A stretch of 51,507 nt of DNA from Pelargonium x hortorum (Eukaryota; Streptophyta; Magnoliopsida; Geraniales; Geraniaceae): positions 1-51,507 of the forward strand of contig JAYMTJ010000073.1 in the NCBI GenBank assembly GCA_036897525.1, given 5' to 3'. The notes under the pieces are model-generated. The model saw only the letters and a list, made by a program, of their open reading frames with translations. It did not search any database and was not told the DNA's origin. This document shows positions 38,101 to 51,129 of this stretch, piece by piece. How positions within the stretch are numbered: the stretch's first letter is position 1; each line of letters starts with the position of its first letter. The translations under genes and the position numbers were made by a program.

Positions 38101-40785
38101 AAACTTTAACTTAGAAGTCACGAAAAGTCAATTTGTTTCTCCTTTGTTTTGTACTAACAGCCAGCCTCGGTCCTGGATAAAGAAAGAGCCGTACCGACGT
38201 AATAGGTATAATTATTTAATATACACCCGGGAATAAAAGCGACGATAAGCTAAGTATTCGACTTGATTGTGAGCTCTATTATTAATATAATTTTTGAGTA
38301 TCCTGTACTAAAAAGCAAGGGTCCTAAAAAAGCTAAGAGTATTCTTTAAAAATAGAACTTTATTACAGGGATTTCCTGGATTAGGCCTCGCTAAGCGCGA
38401 ACTTCCTTAAATATACTCGCAAACCCCTTTTAGAAGATCTTTATTTAGTCCTAAGAAATAAAACCTAAGAAATGAAATAAAAGCTTTGTCAAGAAAAGGC
38501 GCCTTATAGGTATAGGGCAAAAACTAGTTTCGAAAATGGGCGAAGCACACCTCTATCGAATTCAAGTTATTAAAACTCAGGTTTAGGGTTGGGAGTAGAT
38601 ATTAATTGAAAGTGTAAAAGCAATCCCGCGGATCCTTTATTAGTTACTGGAATCTATAGCCTCGAAAAGTTTATACCATGGAGAACCACCCTTACCCTGG
38701 GCGTGTCATAAGGAGTCAAATGGCTTTAGTTGGGTGGCGTAAGCGTAATCTTGCATAACATTAGTAGTCTTAGGCCGTATTCCCTTGAGTTTTTTGAAAC
38801 CCGGTAGAAGATTTTTTTTGTCTTTCTTTATAGAACTGTAAGTACTCTCTCTTTAAAACTTTAAACAAGCTTTAGTTCGAATTCTTTGGGTTTTAAGCAT
38901 GCCCTTGGCTGTAATTGACCTGTGTATTATTGACTTCAGGAATACAAATGCCCTTTAAAGGCGGGGACCACAACTAGAAAACAGACTTCGATTTCTTTAC
39001 GGGAAACAAGGCAGTACAAGAGCAATTCCTTACTTTACCCACTTAAGCTAAGAAATTTAGGAATAAGGGTTTAGATATACACCTTATAGTAACTTCAAAA
39101 GACACCTTAAGTGCTTCCCTGTTTATTTTATTACCTTTCCTAAACCCGAGACCCTTTACAAGGAATCCCTTATCAAAACCGGAAATAACGGCTCTGTCTA
39201 TTTTAACGAGCTCTTTGGGACTGCATTTGCCTAACACGATGAATCCCATTACTCTGCCCCTAAATTTTAAGGGACTTTTGTTTACACATGACAAAGCTCA
39301 TAAAAAGGGGATTGCCTTGATTTTCTTGTAAATTCTACTCTACTTTATACTCATATCTAGGCCAGCCTAATCTCATAAATTTCCCAAATTCCTGTTATAT
39401 ATATATAATAAGCAAACTCTCTTTTTCTCAAGCTTCTTAGCCTCTCTTTAATCTAAAAAAAAAGACCCATTTCCTTAAGATTGGAAATCCGCAAACACAG
39501 GGACTTCTTGGCTCTACTTCTCTTAGCTACACCCACTTTCCTAAGAGCTAGGACTCTGTAACTGAATCTCAATAGCTTTCTTATTCTTATGAGCTTTATT
39601 ACCTTCCTTATAGGTGGTCTTCTGGGCTGGGCTATACTCTTTGTAGTGGTGGTCTGGTTCCTCTTCTTCTAGCTGCTACTTAATTGTAGCTACCCTATTC
39701 CTTATTAGGTCAAAATAGTATATATAATAGGATAATAGTTAGTAATAGGCATAGGTGTCATAGTTGTATTCTTATTCAGGGTAAAGAAAACTAAGAGAGT
39801 TACAGCTTATAAGTTGTAGGCTAGGACTGGTTGATGAGTTTAATATATTGAGGGAGGTATTAATAGCCGGAGTGTTCCTTAACTGTCAAAGTGAGGATTT
39901 CTAGTTGACAAGCTTTCAAGGTTGGTGGTTATAAGGAATCCGTTATTATATAAGACCTTGACTGCTAAGAGAGTACATTATATTACAGTAACAGTGTTCT
40001 TAATGTATGTAGCTTCTTAGTAAGAGTGTGTACCTTAGACGGAGGAGTTGCTCTAAAGTAAAGTAGACTTAATTCTGCGAAAGTGTACCATATCTATTCT
40101 ATCTTATGTTATAATTAGTGTAAAAGATCTAAAGACAGGAGTGAAACTTGCGAGTATATTAAAGAGGGTAAGCCTTAGGTTAAAAAACTCCAGGAGTCAA
40201 TGTCAATATAGAATACTTTGACTATCAGACGGGGCTAAAATGCAGATTCAAAACTACTAGGCCCTAAATTTAGGAAACAAATAAATGGAAGAGCTGGGAA
40301 GACTCTATATGGGTGTTAGACACGAGGTATAATATTCCACAAACTTTTTTACGGATTTACATTAAGTATTTACTGGAAAAAGGCTTTAGATCTATAGATA
40401 CAAAAGTTCCTTCTATATGAATAGAAATTAGGGGTTAGATTCCACTGTATTATAGAAAGCGGCCCTGCCTGCGGCATAAAAATAAGATTGGATAAATCTT
40501 AATGTAAAGAGAAACTTGGATAGGATAAATAGCTAGAACAGCGGATGCCATTATTAAAGAAGGAAGGCTTCTTTTCTGCTCTAACTAGGCAATCCTAAGG
40601 GTTTTAAAAGATCTGTAAAGTTCCCCCCTTTGGGGTATTTTGGGAAGTTCTAGAAAAGAGCGGGGTTTCTGGCTTCTCTAAGAGCTTTCTCGAGGCCCCA
40701 AGACTTACATAAAAGATTACTATACCACAAGTTAAAACCCTTTTTTTGAGTAGTCCTTCTTCAACAAAATGGGGGATCTTAGGCG
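35107..40785. other. Gene-free spacer, including repeat B copies
   Basis: Chance-length open frames occur near 35,467, 36,322, 36,505 (minus) and 39,043 (minus); none resembles a known protein. Repeat B recurs at 36,780-36,808 and, less well, at 37,076-37,104. Nothing else stands out. Confidence 0.4.
36780..36808 (+). repeat. Short dispersed repeat B, copy 2
   Basis: ctaatggataagccggcaaa followed by ggagttaaa matches 25,292-25,320 with a few differences. A weaker third copy begins only about 300 bp downstream. Confidence 0.45.
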
Positions 40786-40840
40786 TCTTATCTTATCTTA
40801 TCTTATCTTATCTTATCTTATCTTATCTTATCTTATCTTA
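40786..40840 (+). repeat. Perfect pentanucleotide microsatellite (TCTTA)11
   Basis: Eleven uninterrupted copies of TCTTA (55 bp) are present. The array is preceded by ggatcttaggcg and followed by aggggtacccc. It is the only long simple tandem repeat in the window, and its perfection suggests recent expansion. Replication slippage is the known mechanism for such arrays. Confidence 0.98.
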
Positions 40841-43800
40841 AGGGGTACCCCAACTCGTGTTTTAGTGCATTTAAACGGGCATTTAGAAGCTTTTCTTATA
40901 TAAATAACTTAGATATCCTAAACTTTTAGTAGACTAGATTTATTTGCTTTTCATATTAGGGTATAAAATTCGGACTAAAGCAATGCTTACATAATGGGTT
41001 AAGCATCCTTGTCTTAAAATAGAATAGGTAAAACTCTAATTTGATTGCAAGCTTTACTAAATTGGAGAAGGTTTGTTTTTATATTCTATGTGCCTGGGTT
41101 CTACCACTCCTAAAAATAACTAGGCTGATAAATTAGTATAAGACTTTTTATCCATAAGAGCAAGGAATACAGCTTACAAGACAGGTATCCATTATAATTT
41201 AGAGTATCTTCTCCTGCAACTCTAACTAAGCAAAGTAAGAAGCTCTTCTCTCTTCCTTAAAAAGCAAATCCACTTAAAATAAAGAGGATAGTCACTAGTC
41301 ACTTACGATATCTTATTGAAAGAAAGCCGTTTTGATACAAGTGCACAATCCAATGGGAGTACTATAGCTTAGTATATTTGAGTAAAGTACTTCCACAAAA
41401 AACATTAGACATGGAAAGCCCTTTAAAAGAATGCCCGAGATCTTGTACTATTTGATGTTTGTACAGTTATTTACCAGTATAACTCAAAGCAACCCCTAAG
41501 TGGGTTTAGCTTCTAGAAATTGTATTCTTTAGTATTCGTTTGGTTATATTGTTTTTCCAGAACTCCTTTTAAAATAAAATGTTGAATACGTTACTCAGAG
41601 TAGAACTTTCAGCACACTTCAATTCAAATGAGAAATCTTTACTTCGTCCTACTCAAATTGCACAATATGAATTTGCTCGTAATTTTTGAGAATAATAGCA
41701 TTCCGCTTATTCCCATTCTGGCCAGGAGTTTCTTAGTCATCCTTAAGCAAGTCTTTATTATACTCTGCATTAGAAATCCCCAGTTTAGTATTAAGGGAAC
41801 TGGGTACAATAACACAAAAACACTTAAGAGCCCTCTATACTAAAGTAAATAAAGCTTCTTTTTTACGGGTGTATAGAAAACTTGACAAGCTGTTAAGAAC
41901 GTAGAACTATAAAAGAATTCACGCCTTTTCAGATTACTTACACAAGTATAAAAGTTAAGTACTTTCTTTACTAAATATTAAAGTCCTCTTAAATAACAAG
42001 ATTTTTATACCTTCTTCAGTTAACAGATAACTAAAGAAAAAAGAAGGCTGGGATAGAACTCGTATTTAATCCTTTTTATTAGCGAAGATAAGCGCTAGCG
42101 TTGCATAAATATAAGTAAGATATGTTACAGTTATAACTTTAGTGCTATGAATCTGTCAATTTGCTAAAGCGGGTATTATGAAGAGGCTTTCCAAGAAGAG
42201 CAAGTTCAAAAAGTTTCCTTTTTTCTGGTCTTAAAGTGTAAGGTTGACTATACTCATTGCCAGCAAATGAATCATCTTATTCTTTTCTTGTCTTAGCGAG
42301 CTTAAGAGTCTTGTCGTTCTTGTAAGCAGGTATTATTCAGGAATTCTAGGTTACCCTTGTTACCCTTAGTCTTTCTCAGAGGTTAGTTATTCTCAATGGT
42401 ACAACAAACAGAGGAAGTACTCTTTGCAGGTGAAGTTCTTCTTAGGACCCAAACACTAGTAGGTTATAGCTTTTTTAACTTTAAAAAACGGAAATAGCGA
42501 GTTTCTTCTTCGTTAGGTATTTTCTTGGTGGTTAGCTGGATAGGTTTTTGGCTTTCGGGACTTGGTATAACTCCCGTTTTAGATAGGAATTTATAGCATA
42601 TTTAAGGAGAATTTCTTGCTTTTGTAGGTATAAGTTTTCCTTATTGAACAAGATATAATACTCGCTATACCATCACCTAAAAGGGGTCCTTTTTTACCCT
42701 CCAAAATGATAAGCTAATATGTATCACGGAATTCTTAAAGGCACCCAGGAACTAAGGAATAAGCTGGTTTTATGATTTTCCAGATCCTAGTTTTCAATTT
42801 AAAGGAAGTCCAGGGTCAAAGACATTTTTTAATGAATAGGGCAGGGCTGTAGTATGTAGAACTAAGAAGTAGAAAGCTTGTTTTCTTATCTGAAACAAGT
42901 ATAAAATCTATTTAAGAGGCTCCTATACGATAGTAGGAATACTACCGAAGAGTCCCCTAGAATTTACTGGTAAGAATAAAAGATCGAAATATCTCGTAAT
43001 AAGGGCTAAATCTTTTCTAATGGCAAATCAATTGGAATTGCAGTATGCAAATATTAGGAATTCTTATCCAGTTATATATCTTGGAGAGGTTTTATTAGCT
43101 GCTTCTAGAATAGCAAACTCTTCCGTCTGAATCCTTTTTTTTCTTACAAGCAAGAGGGGGTTTATAAATTATTATAAAATGTGGTTTCCTAGCCCTGGAT
43201 AGTCGCTCTTGAAGCTATATATTTCTTTCTAAAGAAAATCACTTCTTGCCTATTCTTTTCTTTTAATACACGAGAATTTCTAGGGCTCGATAGCTTGTGT
43301 GTGTAAATTAAATGTGGGAATTAAAAAATAGGGGTTACCAGAAGGTTAAGTGCCCCTTAGAATTAAGGTAGAGGCTTCCTATTAACAAGTTAAAAAGTCT
43401 TACGCGAAATCTATTAAAAAGGGGAATCCTAGCAGAACTAACTTTCGTCTTAATTTATAACTTGGAAATACTTCGACTTGTTCCGCCCCTACCTTTAGCT
43501 TTCTGGTGAAACCTAGTAAGAACTAATATATTCCATAATTATGCCTACCAGAATTAACTCGTTTTGAGCTAAAAAAATCCCAGCTACTCTAAACCGGAAG
43601 TTTTAATAGCCCTGTTCCTGTTATTGCTCGGTCAAAATTTCTGTATTTACACTAAGTCCTGTCAATACTCGGCAGTACAGTAGATTTATCCTGGCATTTC
43701 CTTTCTTTTTAATTAGTCAATTAAAGTTGCCCCTACCCTATATGAATGGCTTTGCTTTGTTTGGCCTTTCTTTCTACAGATAAGAAATTGCACACCCCGT

Positions 43801-46800
43801 ACTTGAAAGAAACGGGACTTAGATTTAGTAGTTTACTAGTTTACTAGTGTTTATACCGGTTAATAAAGGACCCCTTTGGGATTTTGTTCTTTCTTATATA
43901 TCTATGCGGGTACTTAATATTTCAATCTTATAGGGATTCCTTACTATAACAATCAGAGATTCGGCAAAATAATTGTTAATTGGAAGCTTTTAAATTGAAA
44001 GAAATCCAATCCACTGAGCCCTACATTTTTATAATCGAAATAGGGGTCTCCGAGAGTTTTCCTGCTTTATTAAGGACAGAGCAATTTATATAACCGGAAT
44101 TGTCACAGTCACAGCTATTCCTAGATCTTTATGAATTAAGAGGTATCCGATATAAATAGACACTAGAAAAGGCAATGTTTCACCAAGGACAAGGAGAGCA
44201 AACCCGAAGGTACAACCCTCTTTCTAAACTAATCCCGAAATATGAAATGGTATAGACCTAAGAATCAGAAGAAACTTAAGGTTTATTCTCTTTCGTTTTT
44301 TTGAAATACTATACTTTAATAAAATAATAAGGCTGAGTATACAAAGCAAAACAACTTGCAGATTGCGGAAGCTCGTCAAATACAAATACAAAAGGCTTGA
44401 ACCGGATTCTTTAATATTAAGGTTTTGGAAACCCTTTCTCTACTCTATAAAAAGTGTTCTATCTAATATACTTATTACTAAAATATATCTCTTATATAAT
44501 AAAGAGTAATAAATACTCTATAACTATACTAATATATACAAAAAAAAGGTCTAGAAGAATACAGTAGCTACAAAGTACAGGGAAGCATAAGACAGTTATC
44601 AAGATACAGAATAAGATTCTAGCTATAGGTATTGTTATCGAATCGAGAAGGGTATATTCTAGGAAAGCTATAGGTAGTTTTCTTATCTTTCCTTTTCCAG
44701 GTTAAGTCGGGGGAGAATAAAACATGTTCTTTAGGAGAGTTAAGTCCCAACCTTGGTCATTATTAAGCCTTGGGTATTAAGACTAATAAAAAGACCTGGG
44801 CTCAGGTATTACAAAAGCCAAAGGGAACCGGTATTAAATTAAGGGTACAACATAAAAGAAAATGATTTGTACAAGTATATCCTCAGTCAATCCTGGCAAG
44901 ATCTAGAAAAGTAACCTACACAAGCATCTAGGGCGTCTATTATCTAGGATGTGGGATTTTTGATATTTTCTATAGTTTAACAGAAGTCTTCCTCTCCTCA
45001 ACTCTCGAGTCCGGAATATAGCGAGCGAGTTAAATATTTATAGGAATTCTGAAGAGCTCGCACGGAAGTCGCTTTTACTTGTTTTCATTTTGGGTTTACT
45101 AAATAAAGTAGCACCTCAATTTACAATTAGTACATGGTAAGGTAAGTTCCAGCAAAAATAAGAAAAGAAAAGAGACGTCAAGGATTGTCATATCTTGTTC
45201 AACTTTAATAGAAAAGTACAATTCCATGGAATAATTACAGATCGGGTTTTCTTTGAGTTTGGTGAGTATTATATTAGAATCTTTCTTTTGCTATTTAGGA
45301 AACATTTTATACTCCCTAGATCTTTAACTTTATTGATATAAATCAGTAATATATTGTAATTGTTAAAAAAAGTATCCCTTAAATTAAGGTATTTATCTTA
45401 TACGTGTTACAGGTATCCCTGTTTGTTATTCCAGGTTATTGAGAATACCCCCTTTATTGAAAAGAAAGTAGAGTCGTAAGTAAGTTCTAGTGCCATTTAA
45501 AGTCTTATCTAGCTCCCTCCTAAATTAATTGACAGAGTCCGAACATACCTAGAGTAGGTAGCGCTAGCGCTCCGTTATGATATATAAATACGCCTAGAGA
45601 AATCCTTGTAATCTCACTTTGTACAGGGCTCTTGAGGGATCAAAAGTTATGCATCTAAAAATTTCTCTTAGACCCCTAAGACAAATTCTCCACGAGTAAA
45701 CTCCAGCATAAACCATAAGATAAAAGAAGTGATAAAGCGGTGCCAAAAGGATCCTTTTTTATTTAACAACAAGCGGAGGGATTTCAGGCAATGTAAAGCA
45801 ACACTTATAATTTAAAGAAAAACCGCATAGAATCCCTTTGGATCCTAAATTTTCTTCTATATTTTGAGTTTTTAGGATAGGAACCAATCCTCGGACTTTT
45901 CTTTGATTTTGCTTTTGTGTTTCTTTTTTTTATAAAGTTAACTATCCCTACTATCTGGTTAAGCTAACCTCTGAGAAAATACCTGATGAGAGGAAAAGCC
46001 TTGCACATTGCCTTGTTCGAAATTTTTGAAGTTTACCTAGTAATATCAGCAATACAACTCTCTGATATATAGACTTTTCCAGGACTCAAGACTTAAGAAA
46101 AAGTACATCATAAAGAAAAGAATTGGTCGAAAAATTTCCCATATTTTCTATTTTCTCAATCCCTTCTGAGCTTTGTTAAACTCTTTTGCCCCAGTTAATA
46201 AATCTATTTGTGTGTTACAAACTTAACTTCTCGGGATTGTCCTTCAAACTGTAAGTATGTTCTCTCAGGTTCCATGTACTGGTTATGGTACATCGTGCTA
46301 TGGCTCTAGCTCGGGGTTTAATAATAAACGCTTAATCCAGAGTGCTTTGTGTGAGAATAAAAAAATGGCAAGAAAATAGTACTGATTTTGTTATAATGCG
46401 GACCCCTTTTCTTTTATTTTAGTGGATATAATTTTCTTTTGGTTTTTTAATAGCTCAAGTTTTTCAAAAATTACTTTAATTAGAACTCCAAAACGGATTT
46501 TAGCAAAGGAAAAAAAGGGGTTCTCACAGAACACTTTGAATTCAATTCAGATTTATGGGTAAAAATCATTTTTTAGCAATATTTAGTCTTCCTTTAGGCA
46601 AACTCCTACTTTACTTTAAAAAATCCTCTAGCGGGTCCGGTTTATTAGATCACAATAACTTACTAGAGTTTAGGCATATAAGCCTCTACTTTATCTTGTT
46701 TAAGAAAAGAGCTGCTAATCTGAGAAAGCAAAAGAAAACAAGGTTTAAGAGTACGAGGAACTTCTTGTATGCTTCATTTAATTAACATTCGATAGATTTG

Positions 46801-48499
46801 CTAACCTCACTAACTTAAGTTAATTTTGACAAAGAAAAGAACACTAAACTAGCTAAGACTCTCAGATACCACCCCCAAAAGAAATAGACACAAATAAGAA
46901 TAACCGAGCCCGAGAAGTGCCAATACTGGGGTGCTGCTTCGAAACCAACACGATGGTTATTTGTAAAAGGGCCCATATCATACGAAATAAAGCTACGAGT
47001 GTAAACTTACTTACTCTATATAACTATAAACGACCTCTCTTTTCAGAAGTCTCTCACATTCGTAAGAAAAATGCCCTATCCGGTAAGACAAGACTCTAAA
47101 AGAAAGTCTTAAAGTCCTTAACTCTCTCAATATTGATTGATATTGCCTTCTCATTACCAGTTTTATCTGTCCCTTCTGCGACTTAGCAGAGTGTAGTAAC
47201 AGAACTTCTTGTGGATAGGGTGTACCTGCTTAGGTTCATTTTACCGGAATTCCCGAAACACCACACCAGGTGATAACTAAGAATTACATAATCCCTGTTA
47301 TTAAAAAAGCCTTAGTCAAGCCCACCGGGATTTCTCTTACACTAGGTTTTGTGGTCCTTATCTCAAAGTAATAAACTAAATGTATTAGTAAAAAAAACTA
47401 AACGAGATAAACCAACCCCAAAAATCCTTATTGAAAATGTTCTCGTAGTAGGAATCAAGGATTTCCATAACATTGTTGATAGCTTTTTTTTACATCAGTT
47501 AAAAAAAAAATCTTGATTTATCTTAGAGGGCTACCTCTATACATATACAACACAGAATTGTAACAAATATAGCACAGATCAGGAGGCTATAATATAACAG
47601 TGAAGACGAAATGACCCTATTACTAATACCGGGGATTAAACCACTTTATTTAATTTATGCAATTATCTAAGGATTCCTTCCTTACTGGGGGCTCTTAGAG
47701 CAAGCAGTACTGCGAGCCCTTTCGCGCGACGTGACCTTTTTTTTTTAGTTTAGGGCTAATATCTTTGCTTCTGCCTTAGTAAGCAAGCTGTTTCTAAGTT
47801 AGGACTCCTCCTATCCTAATAGTATAGTAGTCTTCGAGATGTACTCTTACTTAATCTTTCTAAGATTCTATCCTCCTTATCAATAAGCTACATAGAGCAA
47901 GCAAGAGGAATATAATACAATTTAAGCAAGCAAAAGAAAACGAAATCATGACAAAGGAAAAGAAAATACACGAGTTCAAAGTCTCATATAGCAGCTGTTT
48001 GGTACTTGAATTTTATTGGGTTGTAGAAGGGATTCTGTTCTTTAGAGTAAGGATTTAAGGTATTTCCTTGGTTGGGACTTCTAATGGAAACACATAAACC
48101 GGATTCCATTTCCTTAAAGTTAAAGGTCTGAACCTCTATGTCTTTTGCTCCGAACGGAGGTAGTCGACCTACACTAAGGAATTCCGATTAGGTTCTGTAT
48201 ATTTCAGTGAGGTCTATTAATATTAATAGGTAATAGGGGCTTCTTTTCCTCATTCAAAGAAGTTATACTGCTTAATTAGAAAGGCATTTTCAGTTAGTTA
48301 AAGTAGGAATATTATGGTTAGAAAAGTTGTTGAAAGCTTTTCTTTTCTATTATAGCAAAAGAAAAGAGTTGGTGTTTAGTAATTAAGAAGAAAAGTCAAA
48401 AAATTAAGAAAGGATTTTCTTGTCCTGTTCGCTTCTAATCCAGAGTATATAAATTGTAAAGTGGAATTCCGTTAGTTTACGCATTTCTTATCTCACTTT
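40841..48499. other. Gene-free AT-rich spacer
   Basis: Open frames near 41,628-41,843 and 46,555-46,785 (plus) reach about 75 codons without any recognisable domain. A 12-bp palindrome agcgctagcgct lies at 45,560-45,571. No RNA gene or mobile element is recognisable. The stretch ends where the hAT element begins. Confidence 0.4.
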
Positions 48500-48532
48500 A
48501 TAGAATCATTTTAGTTTGTATTATGTGTCCAG

Positions 48533-50765
48533 GAACATACTATTACTAATGATGACAAAGGTGAGAATGGTGGAGCTTCACCAAGAAAGAGGGTTAAGAA
48601 GACCTTGGTGTCTGGGGTTGCCAGTTCACAGTTAGGTAAAATATCTGGTAAATCTGTTACTGGTAATGATAGGTCTTATAGTGAAGTTTGGTTATCTTTT
48701 CATAAACCTAAGCTAGACAAAGACACTGGTAAGGAATATGCTCACTGCAAATATTGTCCTGCAAAATATGTTTGCAATCAAAAGAGGCATGGAACATCTA
48801 GTTTGCTTGGTCATATTAAGAGATGTTTACAACACCCTAAGTATTTAGAAGCTAAGAAACAAAAAACTTTAAGTTTTCAGACAAGAAGTGATGGAAAAAG
48901 CACATTAACAACATGGAAGTTTGATCAAAAAGCAATTAGGGAAGCATTATGTAAAATGATCATTTTAGATGAGTTGCCTTTTAATTTTGTTATGGGTGAA
49001 GGTTTTAAACTGTTCATGTCTGTTTGTTGTCCATTATTTCAAATTCCTTCTCGCACTACTATGAATAGGGATACATATCACTATTACTTGGCTGAAAAAC
49101 AAAGATTGAAAAATTATTTCAAATCGAAGTCGCCTAGGATTTCTCTTACAACAGACACATGGACTTCTAATCAACAAATTAATTACATGTGCTTAACTGC
49201 CCACTTCATCGATGATGAGTGGAAATTACATAAAAAGGTCATCAATTTTTGTCCTAGCTATAACAAGTCATAAGGGTGAGGATATTGGGAAGGGTTTAGA
49301 GAGATGTCTAGTTGATTGGGGTATTGATAGGATCATGTGCATTACTGTTGAAAATGCTTCATCTAATCTTACTGCTATTGCATATTTGAGAAAGAAACTA
49401 AGTTATTTGCCTAGCACAATATGTCAAGGCAAATTTATTCACATGAGATGCATAGCACATATAATCAATTTGGTTGTTGATAGTGGACTTAAAATGTTTG
49501 TTAAATCAATAGATAAAGTTCGGGCTGCTGTGAGATTTGTAAGACAATCTCCAGCCAGAGTCTAGAAGTTCAAAACATGCATTAAGAACTTGGACATCAA
49601 GAGCAAGTCTTTTCTCTGTTTGGATGTGCCAACTAGGTGGAATAGTTGTTATCTTATGTTAAAATCTGCATGCATCTTAGAGAAGGCATTTGAGGCTTAT
49701 GATGAAGAGGATCCTAACTTGAAATTTGAATTGAATAGTAAAATTAGAACTGGAGAGACAGAACCTATTGGTATGCTTTGTGATGATGACTGGTTTACTA
49801 TTAAACGTTTTATGCAGTTTTTAGAACATTTCTATGAGTTGACTGTTCGTGTTTCTGGTTCTTCATATGTTACTTCTAATATGTTATTGGATGAAATAAG
49901 TGATACATATGCTGTGTTATCTGATGCAAAATCTAGTTTTGATGAGAACATGGTTCAAATGGCAAGTAGGATGAAAGATAAGTTTGATAAGTATTGGGGG
50001 GGTGACGAAGATAATATGAATCTGTTAATTTTTATTGCACGGGTGTTTGATCCTAGGCATAAACTGGATTTTGTTTTGTATGTTGTCGATAAGATGTATC
50101 CTTTTGATGTTGCAAAGAAATTGTCTGCTGCAATCACTAAAGCTTTGAATGATTTATTTAATGATTACTCAAGGATATATTATGTTACTTCATCTCATTT
50201 GGCAGCACCACAAGCAAATACTTCAGCTAGTGGTGTTGTTGTTAAGCCTAAGAAGGGGTTGTTGTCTGCTGAGTTTAAGAAGTTTAAAACTATTGGGGAT
50301 GGAAATGTCAAGTCTGAATTAGATAGATTTTTAAAGGAGGATTTAGAGGAAGACACAGATGCATTTGACTTATTAGTTTGGTGGAAAAACAATAGTCAAA
50401 GACTGCCTATCTTGTCTAGAATGGCAAGAGATATTTTGGCTATCCCTATATCAACTGTTGCTTCAGAGTCTGTTTTCAGTACTGGGGGAAGGGTTTTGAA
50501 TGATTTTAGATCAAACTTAACTCCAAGAATAGTACAATCATTGATTTGCACCCAAGATTGGATTCGAAACGAGTCTGGATCGTGGCTTTTGGAGTCCGAG
50601 TTGGATGAATTAGAGGAGGTTGAAGAAGGTATAAGAATTTATCTTTTTTACAATTTTTTTTTACTTGTCAGAAACTGTTTTACTCATATATCTTTACTAA
50701 TATGTTCCATTTGTTTCTTTGCAGAGCTTGCAAATCTCAACTTGGAGCAAATTCTTCACATTTGA
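48533..50765 (+). pseudogene. hAT transposase (zinc finger BED, RICESLEEPER/DAYSLEEPER-like)
   Basis: hAT transposases cut and reinsert their element through an RNase H-fold DDE site. Seen in order: a basic PRKRVKK stretch near 48,575; a BED zinc finger (HCKYC, then LLGHIKRC) at about 48,690-48,830; TTDTWTS with the first Asp at 49,154-49,156; ITVENASSN at about 49,341-49,367, where the family has VDN, so the second acidic residue is Glu; CLDVPTRWNS near 49,615; and the C-terminal dimerisation region, including ASESVFSTGG with the Glu at 50,466-50,468. Exon 1 with the start codon is missing. The frame shifts near 49,255 after NFCP, and a TAG lies at 49,563-49,565. A 96-bp intron (50,629-50,724) restores a typical end, EEELANLNLEQILHI. 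The reading order is otherwise intact, which suggests recent decay. Confidence 0.92.
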
Positions 50766-51129
50766 ATTGTGAACATTTATAATGAATTTGTTTCCATTCT
50801 GGTTTTTCTGTTTTGTAATAATTCATTATTGTACACTTTGCTTTTAATTATTGTTATGTATATGAGTTCATCAAGTGACCCATAGGTTAGTGGGTTTTTT
50901 TTTCATCATTAGATTGTGACCATCTTGCTAGCCTTATAGGCAAAGTGGGTTGGTCACTCTCTAATGGTTTTTTTGGCCCTAGGTTAGTTTGGGCACTTAT
51001 TGAACTCATTTAACAGAGCTTGTACATGAGATGCATGGATTATTAATGAAGTACAAGTTCTGTTTCAACTTTTTTTTATGTGGCAATGTAATTAAATTGG
51101 GCTGAAAAGCCCAGTAAATATTGATTAGC
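50766..51129 (+). other. hAT 3' noncoding tail with a stem-loop
   Basis: AT-rich sequence follows the transposase stop. At 50,907-50,922 (cattagattgtgacca) and 50,951-50,966 (tggtcactctctaatg) lie two arms complementary at 14 of 16 positions, separated by 28 bp. Internal inverted repeats of this kind are common near transposon ends. A role as a polyadenylation or transposase-related signal is not shown. Confidence 0.55.

Noticed and set aside
38180-38230. gagccgta resembling the start of a group II intron domain V
   Set aside because: The required hairpin and bulge do not follow, and there are no exon or domain VI signals nearby.
49955-50392. Minus-strand open frames under the hAT transposase
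   Set aside because: They are shadows of the plus-strand transposase coding sequence.
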